Shown here piece after piece: positions 55,203 through 64,000 of a DNA stretch of 64,000 bases (position 1 is the first letter of the stretch; every line of letters starts with the position of its first letter). The DNA lies in the NCBI RefSeq assembly GCF_003863365.1, contig NZ_RQXT01000020.1, positions 45,619-109,618 of the forward strand. The letters are read 5' to 3'. The notes under the pieces are model-generated. The model was not told where the DNA came from, did not search any database, and was given only the letters and a program-made list of their open reading frames with translations. The position numbers and the translations under genes were made by a program. The DNA is from Mesorhizobium tamadayense. GTDB lineage: Bacteria > Pseudomonadota > Alphaproteobacteria > Rhizobiales > Rhizobiaceae.

Positions 55203-56141
55203 ATGAAGATTGGTATGATCACCGACAGCCTGGGCAACCTCTCTTTCGACGAGATGTTGCGCGCATCGGCCGAGCTGGGGCTGGAGACGCTGGAGTTCGC
55301 CTGCGGCAACTGGTCGTCGGCGCCGCACATCGATCTGCAGGCGATGCTGGACAGTGCTGCCACGCGCAGCGAATTCGTCGCCAAGGTGAGGGATCACGGG
55401 CTGACGATCACGGCGCTCAACTGCTCGGGCAATCCGCTGCATCCGGGGCCGCAGGGCAAGAAGCACCATGAGGTGACGCAGGAGACCATCCGGCTGGCGA
55501 GCCTGATGGGCATCGATCGCGTGGTCATGATGTCGGGCCTGCCTGGCGGGCCGGGGGACGCGAATCCCAACTGGATCATAACCGACTGGCCGCCCGAATG
55601 CGCCGACATCCAGCGCTACCAGTGGGACGACTGCATCATTCCCTACTGGCGCGATCTGGTAAAATTCTCGAACAATCTCGGCATCAGCAAACTCTGCCTG
55701 GAGCTGCACGGCCATCAGGCCGTCTACAATGTCCAGACGCTGTTCCGGCTTCGCGATGCCGTCGGCGAAACGGTCGGCGCCAATTATGACCCGAGCCACC
55801 CGATGTGGATGGGCGCCGACCCCATCGCCGCAGTGCGCAAGCTCGGCTCCGCGATCTACTATGTCCACGCCAAGGACACCCGCGTCGAGCCGATCCCGGC
55901 AGGCATAGACGGCACGCTCGATGCGCGTCCGCCGAACCAGTATGCGGAACGGGCCTGGAATTACATCACGCTGGGCTACGGCCACGGCGAGTTCTGGTGG
56001 CGGCAGTTCTGCACTGCGCTCAAGCAGGTCGGCTATGACGACGTGCTGTCTATCGAGCACGAGGACATGATGCTGTCGCCGATGGAAGGCATGCGCAAAT
56101 CCGTCTCGCTGCTGCGCAACGTCGCCATCAATCTAGCTTAG
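55203..56141 (+). CDS. Sugar phosphate isomerase/epimerase (TIM-barrel)
   Basis: A 312-aa member of the xylose isomerase-like TIM-barrel family. Visible: SAELGLETLEFACGNWSSAP, ITALNCSGNPLHPG, KLCLELHGHQAVYNVQTLFR (metal-ligand Glu and His), NYDPSHPMWMGAD, YYVHAKDTRV and LSIEHEDMMLSP. Last gene of the operon, 33 bases after the dehydrogenase. It probably performs an isomerisation or epimerisation of the dehydrogenated sugar. Confidence 0.9.
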   Translation: MKIGMITDSLGNLSFDEMLRASAELGLETLEFACGNWSSAPHIDLQAMLDSAATRSEFVAKVRDHGLTITALNCSGNPLHPGPQGKKHHEVTQETIRLASLMGIDRVVMMSGLPGGPGDANPNWIITDWPPECADIQRYQWDDCIIPYWRDLVKFSNNLGISKLCLELHGHQAVYNVQTLFRLRDAVGETVGANYDPSHPMWMGADPIAAVRKLGSAIYYVHAKDTRVEPIPAGIDGTLDARPPNQYAERAWNYITLGYGHGEFWWRQFCTALKQVGYDDVLSIEHEDMMLSPMEGMRKSVSLLRNVAINLA

Positions 56142-56622
56142 GCGAGGACATGTCGAGCCTCGAGCCAAGAGAGGATTGCCGGTTGGGTCGGCCTCGACGA
56201 CGGGCTGGCAATCTCCAAAGAAACCTTCGCACGGGAGCCGAGCGATGATTCTGTGTGAGAAAGCTCAAGGGAGATGATTCGCATGGTCGATCGTGTTCTT
56301 GGTCGGGTGATCGTCATCAACGACGGCTCGAAGGACGAGACCTTGCAGCGCCTGATCGAGGCCGCACCACGCTCCTGTCAGAGTAGAACTGCGTGGGCCG
56401 CTTTGACCCAAATGCGATCTCGCGGGCTGTTACGCAAACGGCAGCTTTGCGCCAAATATCGGCCGTCGAGATACGTTACCGCGCCCTCCAAAAGCCGGCA
56501 TTCGGAGCAGCAGCGCACTGCGTTAATTGCGTTCCTCGCTCCAATTTCAGTCTAATTTCAGCTCCGCATCATGACGATCCGCCGGCCTCGGGCATCATGA
56601 TCGAAAAACGTGGAAACGCATC
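56142..56622. other. Gap with a possible glycosyltransferase remnant
   Basis: 481 bases without an intact gene. GATTGCC (56174-56180) and GGCAATC (56207-56213) form a long-loop inverted repeat shortly after the sugar operon. The rest holds the short motif described at 56274-56375 and nothing else recognised. Confidence 0.5.
56274..56375 (+). pseudogene. Possible glycosyltransferase family 2 fragment
   Basis: The frame MIRMVDRVLGRVIVINDGSK continues DETLQRLIEAA before the reading becomes unconvincing. V-I-V-I-N-D-G-S-K-D resembles the nucleotide-sugar motif of GT-A family 2 enzymes. With only about 30 residues this is weak evidence and could be chance. Confidence 0.3.
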
Positions 56623-57356
56623 ATGACGGATATAGAAGGCGCACAGCACTGGACCGAGAAAAATTCCCGCAGCTTTCTGGACTACGGGCGCTACTTTGTT
56701 CCAGAACGCGAGCGCCAGGTCGACATGATCGCCGACCTGATCCCAGCGGCGTCGGGCAGCTTGTTGGTCGAACTCTGCCCCGGCGAGGGGCTGCTTAGCC
56801 AAGCCTTGCTGGAGCGATTTCCGGACAGCCGGGTGCTGGCGCTCGACGGATCGGGTCCGATGCTCGAACGGACACAAGAGACCTGCCGCGATCATGCCGA
56901 CCGACTGATCACAGCTACATTCGAGCTGGCGGATCGCGACTGGCGAAGCTTTCCCAGCCGCCGCATGCGATCGTCTCATCGCTCGCGATCCACCATCTCG
57001 ACGACCGGCAGAAGCAGATCCTGTTTGCCGACCTCGCGGCGGCGCTCCGTCCCGGCGGTGTCTTGGTGGTGGCCGACATCGTGCGGCCGCCGAGCGCTGG
57101 CGGCCTCGCCATCGCCGCGCGGCAGTGGGACGAGGCGGTGCGTTCGCGCTCGCTCGCGATTGACGGCGACTTGGCTGCCTTCGCCGAGTTCAACCGGCTG
57201 GGCTGGAACTACTTCAGCAATCCCGACGGCGAGCCAATCGACAAGCCGTCCTCGCTGGCCGAGCAGCTTGGCTGGCTGACCGAAGCCGGGTTCAGCGCGG
57301 TCGACTGCATTTGGCTCTTCGCCGGCCACGCAATCTTCAGCGGGCGCAAGCCTTGA
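56623..57356 (+). pseudogene. Class I SAM methyltransferase, interrupted by a 1-base deletion
   Basis: The first frame gives MTDIEGAQHWTEKNSRSFLD, then LLVELCPGEGLLSQALLERF (motif I) and VLALDGSGPMLERTQ. At about 56953-56957 the frame shifts. The next frame continues with PPHAIVSSLAIHHLDDRQKQ, LFADLAAALRPGGVLVVADI and ends WLFAGHAIFSGRKP. Adding one base to the CCC run restores a continuous methyltransferase of about 244 aa. Either a real mutation or a sequencing error. Substrate unknown. Upstream is the decayed gap; downstream is another frameshifted gene. Confidence 0.8.
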
Positions 57357-57498
57357 TGTCGGAGGACAGCCGTGATGTCTTCGAACTTGCTAGGATTTTG
57401 ATCGACGACTGGAGCAAAGTGTGTAGCTGCTTTCCGTCCGGAATTGCGTGAAACTGACCGTCGCGTGCAGTTGTTTGACGTCTCCTTCGAGGGGCGAC

Positions 57499-59039
57499 AT
57501 GACGACGTTCGAATTCTCCGGCCACAAGCTCGATCTGCGCAAAGGTAGGCTGCGGAGGGGCGGGCACGACGTTGACCTCCGAGCCAAATCGCTTTCGCTG
57601 CTCACCTATCTGCTGGAGAACGCCGGCCGCGTCATCGGCAAGGACGAGCTGGTCAATGCCGTTTGGCCCAACATCGCTGTCTCGGACGATCCCCTCACCC
57701 AATGCATGAAGGATGTCCGCAAGGCGCTCGGCGCGGATGCGGAAGGCCTGATCCGCACCGTGCTGCGGCGGGGCTATGTGATCGATGAGGATCGTGTGCG
57801 TCGTATCGGGGATCGCGAGGTGTCGGCCACGGGCGCGGGGCCGGGCGCCGGCGACGCACCGTCGATCGCGGTGCTGCCCTTCGAGAATCTCAGCGGGGAC
57901 CCGGCGCAGGACTATTTCGCCGACGGCATGGTCGACGAGATCATCACGGCGCTGTCGCGCATGCGTTGGCTGTTCGTGATCGCCCGCAATTCCAGCTTCG
58001 CCTACAAGGGACAGGCCGACGGCTTGAAACGGGCCGGAGCCGAACTCGGCGTGAGATACTTGCTGACCGGCAGCGTTCGCAAGGCCGGCGACCACATCCG
58101 CCTCACCGGACAGCTCGTCGATCAATCGTCCGGCAAGACGATCTGGGCCGACCGCTATGACGGAACCATGGCCGACGTGTTCGACCTGCAGGATCGGCTC
58201 GCGGAGAATGTCGTTGGCGTCATCCAGCCCTCCATCCTGTCGGCCCAGATCGAGCGTGCGCGACGCAAGCGGCCGGAAAGCCTCGCCGCCTACGACTATG
58301 TGCTGCGCGCTTTTCCGCTTGCGTGGTCGCTCGAGCGGGCGCAGAACGAGGAGGCCGGGACGCTGCTTGATCGCGCCATCGCGATCGAACCGGATTATCC
58401 GTGGCGCTTTCGTTGCTTGCCTGGTGCCATCTGCAGCGCGTCGCCTACCACTGGACCGAAACGCCGGCCGCGTCTCGGGACGAGGGCATGCGCCTGGCGC
58501 AGAAGGGGGCGGCGCTCTCCGGCGATGACCCGATGGTCCTCGCGGTGCTCGGCGCCGCGCACTCCTTCGCCCGTGACTACGATGTTGCCGACATGCATCT
58601 GGCGCGGGCGCGCGCGCTCGATCCGAATTCGGCCTGGGCTTGGCTGCGCAGCGCCTGGCTTGATGTCTATCGCGAGCGGCCCGAGGCGACGATCGAGAAG
58701 TTCGGGCATTTCGAACGACTGAGCCCGCGCGACCCGATGAGCTACATGGCTGAGCTCGGCATAGGCGCCGCCCATCTCATTGCGGCGCGCTACGAGGAAG
58801 CATTGGTCATGACGCAGCGTGGGGTCAGCCGGCAGCCTGGCGCCACCTGGGGGCTACGCCAGCTGGTGACGGCGCTGGTCCATGCAGGCCGCAAGGAGGA
58901 AGCACGGCGCGCTTGCGACAGGCTGCTCGAAAGCGATCCGGGTCTGACGATCGCCAAGATCTGGGACCGACTACCTTTCGAGGCGGGCACGCGCGAGCGC
59001 GTCGCAGCCAGCCTACGAGAGGCCGGCTTGCCTGAGTGA
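57499..59039 (+). pseudogene. Winged-helix/TPR regulatory protein (CadC-like), frameshifted
   Basis: Starts MTTFEFSGHKLDLRKGRLRR after GAGGGG. Residues 1-95 form an OmpR-type winged helix (LLTYLLENAGRVIGKDELVN, TVLRRGYVIDEDRV). Next is a TolB-like segment (IAVLPFENLSGDPAQDYFAD, YLLTGSVRKAGDHIRLTGQL) and then TPR repeats. At about 58399-58402 the frame shifts by one base. The second frame continues ALSLLAWCHLQRVAYHW, VLAVLGAAHSFARDYDVADM and ends at 59039. Such proteins are common in Rhizobiales next to adenylate cyclase-like genes. Single-base deletion real or artefact. Confidence 0.82.
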
Positions 59040-59383
59040 TCTTGTCGCCGGCGACCGGGCCGCTGGCGCGGCACCTCAGCATTCGCGGTGACGGCGCCGA
59101 TCGTCAACGACCTCGCCAGCGTCGCGGTCGCATCGCGGCCAACGGGGAGCGCGAACGCGTTTTCGATGTCGAAGGCGGTGAGCCCGATATCGCGGCGCTC
59201 GCATTCGCTCATAGCGGCAAGGGCAGCGAGGTCTCTGCGTGCCTTCCAGAAGCGAGGCAGCCACAGCAGCGCCGATGTCACGGCGGCCAGCAGCCGTAAA
59301 GGCCGGAAGGGGAAAGCACGCGACGGGCGATCGGCTGCGAGACCGATGAAACGAACCATCGTGGTCACGATCTTTGTCTCCAT
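58790..59383 (-). CDS. DUF1127-domain protein with an unusually long tail
   Basis: The start METKIVTTMVRFIGLAADRP leads to LWLPRFWKARRDLAALAAMS and ECERRDIGLTAFDIENAFAL, the DUF1127 signature (R-D-I-G-L-x-x-x-D-I-E). After that an Arg-rich tail of about 90 residues runs antisense into the winged-helix/TPR gene. DUF1127 proteins are normally 50-110 aa, so the real gene may stop earlier if the local sequence is altered, as in its neighbours. A second ATG lies at codon 9. Function: DUF1127 proteins can bind RNA or affect stress and phosphate metabolism in alphaproteobacteria. Confidence 0.6.
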   Translation of the reverse strand: METKIVTTMVRFIGLAADRPSRAFPFRPLRLLAAVTSALLWLPRFWKARRDLAALAAMSECERRDIGLTAFDIENAFALPVGRDATATLARSLTIGAVTANAEVPRQRPGRRRQDHSGKPASRRLAATRSRVPASKGSRSQILAIVRPGSLSSSLSQARRASSLRPAWTSAVTSWRSPQVAPGCRLTPRCVMTNASS

Positions 59384-59553
59384 CCTCGAACTGCCTCTAG
59401 CGGCAGCAAGGATGAGGGTAGTTGGCGCGAGGCCGCGACGCGTGAGGACGCGGCGAAACTTCCGGGAAATTGCGGCGAAATCAACGGGCGGCAACTAGTC
59501 TGAAATGCAATCAGTGTCGCCTTAGAGGTCGGAGAACGAACCCGCTGCGCGGG

Positions 59554-60344
59554 ATGGGCGCGCTGCAACGGGACCTTCATGCCGCCCTCGTCGATGGCCG
59601 GCTCAACGTTCACTACCAGCCCCAAGCCCTCATAAACGGGGAGATCGGGGAGTTCGAAGCACTGGTGCGCTGGCATGATCCGGCAAGGGGAGACATACCG
59701 CCCTCCGCTTTCGTCCCGATTGCCGAGGAAAGCAGCCTGATCTGCGACATCGGCGCCTGGGTACTGCGAGAAGCGTGCCGTCAAGCGGCATCCTGGCCGC
59801 GCGATCTACATATCGCGGTCAATCTCTCGCCAATCCAATTCAAGCATGGCGATCTGCCGGGACTCGTGCACACGATCCTGCTGGAAACGGCCTCGCCCCG
59901 CACCGCCTCGAGCTCGAAATCACAGAAAGCGTGCTGATCGACAACTCCTCGCGCGTTCTGTCGATTCCTCGCGGTCTCAAGGCGCTCGGGGTGCGCGTCG
60001 CCATGGACGATTTCGGGACGGGCTATTCCTCGCTCTCCTATCTGCAGTCCTTCCCGTTCGACAAGATCAAGATCGACCAGTCCTTCGTCGCCAACGTGGC
60101 CCATCCGCAGTCGGCGGCTATCATTCGAGCGGTGATCGGCCTCGGCCTGCAGTTGCCGGTCGTTGCGGAAGGGGTCGAAACCAGCCATCAGCTCGATTTT
60201 TTGGCCGACGAATCCTGCGATCAGGTACAAGGTTATCTGATCGGGCCACCGCGACCGATCGAGGAATATGCGCGACATACCGGTCATGGCGACATACTGG
60301 TCCGTCGCCAATCAGTCCAGAAGAAGCGTTATGTTCAACATTGA
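59554..60344 (+). pseudogene. EAL-domain (c-di-GMP phosphodiesterase-like) remnant, truncated and frameshifted
   Basis: First frame: MGALQRDLHAALVDGRLNVH, YQPQALINGEIGEFEALVRW (E-A-L), FVPIAEESSLICDIGAWVL, IAVNLSPIQFK. At about 59888-59900 one base is missing (ACGGCCTCG where ACGGGCCTCG would fit). The next frame continues APHRLELEITESVLID, VAMDDFGTGYSSLSYLQSFP, FDKIKIDQSFV, LPVVAEGVET and YLIGPPRPI. Nothing upstream resembles the GGDEF or sensor domain that usually precedes such EAL domains. The key residues (E in EALVRW, DDFGTGYS, K in KIKID, E in AEGVET) survive. Confidence 0.82.
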
Positions 60345-60861
60345 CGGTCACGCTTCCGGCCCAAACAGGGCATTTTCCTGACGAAGGTCAGCAAGGTGTC
60401 ATGAACGTAGGGTCGTGAAAGGCGCGGTCGCGCCATGTTGAGGCGTCCCGACCCGCGGTTGGGATGGAGCGTTTCTACGCTGTGGCATAGCGCAACCGCG
60501 CCTGACCTGAACGCGTGCAGAGTTCGATCCCGTATTGGTGTTTGAGTGCCCCTACGAACGCCGCCGCTGCCCAATCGGCTAAAGCTGATGCGCCAGCGAG
60601 CTCACCCGACAACCAGAACAGACAGCCGATTAGCGGTAGCCAGCCGAACCCGACGGGACCGCCGCGCGGCTGGACCGCGGCTGCGTAGTTGACATGTGCG
60701 GCGAGCAACGTTGCCAGCTGATTGGCTCCCCTCCCGCCCAGTTTCAAATATAAATATTGTGCGCCGCAACAAATTGTTGCACTGTAGGTAATACTGCCAC
60801 ATACTGGGCTCGTTGTGCTGGGCGCGGGCGATACACCATCGTCAACCGGGAGGATAAGGAA
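60345..60861. other. Gap upstream of the phasin gene, with a perfect palindrome
   Basis: 517 bases without a supported gene. The palindrome GCAACAA A TTGTTGC lies at 60766-60780, about 80 bases before the phasin ATG, and may be an operator (for instance for a PhaR-type repressor). A minus-strand frame in 60475-60740 has protein-like composition but no start or known family. Confidence 0.5.
60766..60780. promoter_or_regulatory. 15-base perfect palindrome upstream of the phasin gene
   Basis: GCAACAAATTGTTGC, two perfect 7-base arms around a central A. Further TTGT/GCAAC half-sites flank it. It is 82 bases before the phasin start codon. The regulator is not known; PhaR is an obvious candidate by function only. 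Confidence 0.5.
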
Positions 60862-61317
60862 ATGTCCAAGACCGCCGACAAGCCCACCGGAACCGCCGAA
60901 TTTCCGACAATCGACCCTGGCAAGGCCAACGATCAACTTCGTGCAGTCGCCGAAAAGGGCGTCGAGCAGTCGAAAGAAGCTCTTGCAAAATTCCAATCGG
61001 GCGCTGAAGACGCCCGGAAGGCGCTCGAGTCGACCGCCGAAGCCGCGAAATCGGTCGGCAACGAGCTGTCGCTGAAGATGATCGCCGCATTGCGCGCCAA
61101 TGCCGAAGCTGATTTCGAGCACGTCGAGGCTCTGGTCCGTGCGAAGTCGCTGCCAGAAGTTTTTGAGTTGCAGACTACCTTCCTGAGCAAGCGCGTCGAA
61201 ATGGGTGTCGAGCAAGCCAAGGAATTTCAGGAACTCACTACCAAAGCAGCGACCGACATCTCCAAGCCGGTCAAAGACGTCTTCGAGAAGGTGCTGAAGG
61301 ATCTCAAGGCGGCCTGA
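60862..61317 (+). CDS. Phasin family protein
   Basis: A 151-aa amphipathic helical protein of the phasin_2 type, which coats polyhydroxyalkanoate granules. Visible: LRAVAEKGVEQSKEALAKFQ, ARKALESTAEAAKSVGNEL, DFEHVEALVRAKSLPEVFEL and QTTFLSKRVEMGVEQAKEFQ. No cysteine, no signal peptide. The start MSKTADKPTG has GGATAAGGA upstream; a longer frame upstream is not coding. Intact, unlike most of its neighbours. Confidence 0.9.
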   Translation: MSKTADKPTGTAEFPTIDPGKANDQLRAVAEKGVEQSKEALAKFQSGAEDARKALESTAEAAKSVGNELSLKMIAALRANAEADFEHVEALVRAKSLPEVFELQTTFLSKRVEMGVEQAKEFQELTTKAATDISKPVKDVFEKVLKDLKAA

Positions 61318-61476
61318 TTTCGCGGTTTCGCACGACTGCGGCGCGGCCGACAGGCAGACTAGCGTTGCGAGCATATGGAGCACGTTCACCCCCTCTCGCT
61401 CAATGCTTCAAAGCGACCTCCGCGTCCGGAACAGGTTAGGGATCACAATTCCGGACGCGGCGCCGGCCCCCCCCCC

Positions 61477-61824
61477 TCACTGGTCGGCCACCCCTGCGGT
61501 TGTCACTTCATCCGCCGAGGTTGTGATGGGCTGGCTCACGAGAATCACGTCGCCATCCCGGACAATTTCGAAATCGACGGACGGCTCACCGGCAGCTTGG
61601 GGCACCGAGATGACGACGCGCTGGCCCGAGCGAAGTGTGGAACCGAACCGGATAGGCAATCCCTCCGCTCCGGATGCCAAGGTCGCGACGACCTTGTAGC
61701 CGTCTTGCTCGACCGTGTAGTAGACGACCCCGTCGAAGCGGGCGAGATGAATGCTATGCCCGTTGCCCGGTGCGAATTCGGAAGTGGTATAGGAGTGGTG
61801 TGAAGGTGTGAAGGATATTGAGGC
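61477..61824 (-). pseudogene. 5'-truncated hypothetical protein
   Basis: An open frame with protein-like sequence: TTSEFAPGNGHSIHLARFDG, VVYYTVEQDGYKVVATLASG, RFGSTLRSGQRVVISVPQAA and VDFEIVRDGDVILVSQP. A stop codon (61825-61827) lies upstream and no ATG or GTG occurs before the conserved-looking part; only a TTG in the middle. The pattern resembles the mature part of small exported rhizobial proteins, so the signal peptide and start seem lost. Function unknown. Confidence 0.5.
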
Positions 61825-62103
61825 TTACGAAATGAGGGCGGCGTAGCCACGTCTCTTCATGTAAATCTCTGATATTCCGTCAGAAATTTGGTAGCGGAGG
61901 AGAGCTACCGCCAATACAGGGCTGTTGTCGAAATCGTTTGCTAAGGGAACGTTTCTAGTCGCCGTGTGCGTGTTTAGGTCTAGCTCGTTTCGCTGTAACG
62001 AGGCGTTCGTATCGGGTTATCGACATAGGCCAACAACCGGCAACAATCGAGTATGTCCGCCCACCCGTCACCATCGTCGCGGACAACCCACATAGCGCGC
62101 CAG

Positions 62104-62827
<724 letters not shown>

Positions 62828-62936
62828 GGAGGATTTCGGCTGGCGCTCTTCGTTTGTCCGGCCTGCCTGAGCCTGAGAACGCTAATGGCCCACCAGGTTA
62901 ACGCGCTATTTCGTTCTTCAGCAGAGGAGAGCGAAA

Positions 62937-63137
62937 ATGAGTTCAGATCAGAACCGGGACACACACGAATTCGTGGTCATGGATGTTCAGTTGGCCGACA
63001 ACGAAACCGACGATGGCATAGCGCTCATGCTCACGGATGCCCGTGGCGGCCGGGCACGGATGCATCTAAATGGTGACATGGCCGAGTTGCTGCGCGAGAG
63101 GGTCGCATTTGCGCTCGACAGGAACATGGGACCATAG
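62937..63137 (+). CDS. 66-aa protein, function unknown
   Basis: MSSDQNRDTHEFVVMDVQLA, followed by DNETDDGIALMLTDARGGRA and RMHLNGDMAELLRERVAFAL. The ATG has GGAGAG seven bases upstream. Acidic, soluble, probably a small alpha/beta fold. It lies among broken genes but appears intact. Family not recognised. Confidence 0.65.
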   Translation: MSSDQNRDTHEFVVMDVQLADNETDDGIALMLTDARGGRARMHLNGDMAELLRERVAFALDRNMGP

Positions 63138-63296
63138 CGCAGCTATGGCTGCGCCCTGCGAATGGTCGCCTTTGCCGAGGCCGCTTCCATCGTAGGCCTG
63201 GCACTAGGCGGCAGGCTCCGCCCGGTCGAGTTCGCTGGATCACGACCCGATCATGCAGATAGCGGGAGCCGCTTCGATGCTGCAGCTTCTCCGAGG

Positions 63297-63619
63297 TTAT
63301 GCTCTCGGAGGGCGGTAGTATTCGAAGGCCTCCTGAATTGCGCGTCTTTCCTGATCGGATGAGGCTGGTTTCGCCGACTTAAAGCCTATTTGGCTCGGCA
63401 ATCCGCGCTCTCGCGATACGACGAGAAAGGTGATGTCCGGTAACCCCGTGGAAATCTCCTCGCGGCTGATCTCATCCAGGCTTCCAGTATCCCATGTTCG
63501 GGATGCCGACCCCGCTGACCCAACTCCGCATATGTGATCGCTAGGCCTCTGGCCGCGCGCCTGATTAACTCTGCGCGAATTGCATCCTTTCGGTCCGCGA
63601 ATGGTACTTTGACTGACAT
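63297..63619 (-). pseudogene. Small hypothetical protein broken by frameshifts
   Basis: Starts MSVKVPFADRKDAIRAELIR, RAARGLAITYAELGQR. The expected continuation (VGIPNMGYWK) needs removal of one G from a GGGG run. The final part, LDEISREEISTGLPDITFLV, VSRERGLPSQIGFKSAKPA and EAFEYYRPPRA, lies in yet another frame. Together these give a protein of about 107 aa with two frame changes. The family is one I cannot name. Confidence 0.65.
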
Positions 63620-63689
63620 AGTATGCTCTCCTGACGAAGCTAAGCTCCGACCCGGTTCCGCTAACCCTCAACGTTCGAATGGCAGATAG

Positions 63690-63944
63690 TTATGTCATTC
63701 TCCGAACGACCCAGAGCGACCGTCCCGCATGAGCGATTCCGAACACGGGTCGAAGGCGCGAATCATCTTTGAGCCGCTCAGCCTCAGCCACATCAAGAAG
63801 CAGGACCTGCTGATCGGTCTCGTTTGCATTCGGCGTAATCCACCAGCGCCGATCCTCGCAGCAAAGCCCGGCTTCCGGATGCTCTTGCAGGTACTCAATC
63901 GCATATTCGGCGTCTGCTTTTCGCGGTCCGGCGTCGACGGACAT
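63690..63944 (-). CDS. 84-aa protein, function unknown
   Basis: MSVDAGPRKADAEYAIEYLQ, EHPEAGLCCEDRRWWITPNA, then LLLDVAEAERLKDDSRLRPV and GRSLWVVRRMT. AGGAGGAAAAG precedes the ATG. Soluble; a Cys-Cys and a Trp-Trp pair are notable. Intact; family not recognised. The last 56 bases of the window beyond its start hold no gene. Confidence 0.6.
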   Translation of the reverse strand: MSVDAGPRKADAEYAIEYLQEHPEAGLCCEDRRWWITPNANETDQQVLLLDVAEAERLKDDSRLRPVFGIAHAGRSLWVVRRMT

Positions 63945-64000
63945 TTGCTCTTTTCCTCCTCCGTCTGCGATCGCTAAGGGACTATATTCGATTACAGCGC

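Noticed and set aside
56174..56213. Inverted repeat GATTGCC/GGCAATC after the sugar operon as a terminator
   Set aside because: The loop is 26 bases and no T-run follows, so it does not look like an intrinsic terminator.
60475..60740. Minus-strand protein-like frame upstream of the phasin gene
   Set aside because: Some stretches look membrane-like, but there is no start codon context, no ribosome site and no family.
61860..62103. Possible SAM-type riboswitch in front of the metH piece
   Set aside because: Short hairpins (TCTGA/TCAGA; GGTAGC/GCTACC) are present, but the conserved SAM-II or SAH blocks are not, and the metH part is an internal fragment.

Overview
The window is high-GC DNA from an alphaproteobacterium of the Rhizobiales, most likely Mesorhizobium or a close relative. 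The pointers are a bioBFDAZ operon with bioZ in place of the usual pimeloyl genes, a NadQ-type regulator next to nadABC, TPP-riboswitch thiCOSGE, and DUF1127 and phasin genes. From memory, the same set of vitamin genes (NAD, biotin, thiamine) lies on the symbiosis island of Mesorhizobium loti. A relaxase remnant beside the thi genes fits a mobile-element origin. No nod, nif, transposase, tRNA or att site is visible here.

Layout. (1) 1-8851, minus strand: part of an alternative complex I operon in the order nuoJ-K, a 484-aa antiporter-like subunit, an 84-aa membrane protein, a 586-aa NuoL-like subunit, nuoM-N-A-B-C-D. It has four antiporter-like subunits instead of three. (2) 9465-13763, plus: a sugar-type ABC transporter (binding protein, a permease made of two fused RbsC-like units, a single-domain ATPase). 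Paired palindromic repeats and a terminator-like hairpin separate the first gene from the second. (3) 14173-14520: C-terminal remnant of a DUF3363 relaxase. (4) 14535-30005, minus: a vitamin block, nadQ, two NadQ-like operators, nadABC, bioBFDAZ, panD, TPP riboswitch, thiCOSGED. bioA carries a 1-base frameshift. (5) 30391-32537, minus: four small genes of unknown function (158-aa protein, coiled coil, WD40-like propeller, 57-aa helical protein). They are divergent from the next block. (6) 33106-43478, plus: a soluble di-iron monooxygenase operon of the propane/acetone type. It holds hydroxylase alpha, reductase, hydroxylase beta, coupling protein, amidohydrolase, DUF59 protein, a dedicated GroEL, Zn alcohol dehydrogenase, an aquaporin and a DUF1097 membrane protein. 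A near-perfect sigma-54 promoter precedes it, and a convergent AcoR/MimR-type sigma-54 activator (43575-45650) follows. (7) 47324-56141: a MocR regulator divergent from an inositol/sugar catabolic operon (IolE-like, UgpC-like ATPase, Tat-exported binding protein, two permeases, Gfo/Idh/MocA dehydrogenase, TIM-barrel isomerase). (8) 56142-64000: a region of broken genes (methyltransferase, winged-helix/TPR protein, EAL protein, metH fragment, small unknowns) mixed with an intact phasin and two intact small genes.

How the parts work together. Blocks 5 and 6 look like one catabolic locus. The activator should sense a substrate and open the sigma-54 promoter. The monooxygenase hydroxylates a small alkane, ketone or aromatic, the alcohol dehydrogenase and hydrolase continue the pathway, and GroEL and the DUF59 protein help assemble the di-iron enzyme. 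The divergent four-gene cluster shares the control region and is the best candidate here for something undescribed. The vitamin block would make its host independent of NAD, biotin, beta-alanine/pantothenate and thiamine supply, except that biotin synthesis depends on whether the bioA frameshift is real. The repeated single-base frameshifts after 56 kb suggest gene decay, but uncorrected sequencing errors cannot be excluded from the sequence alone.
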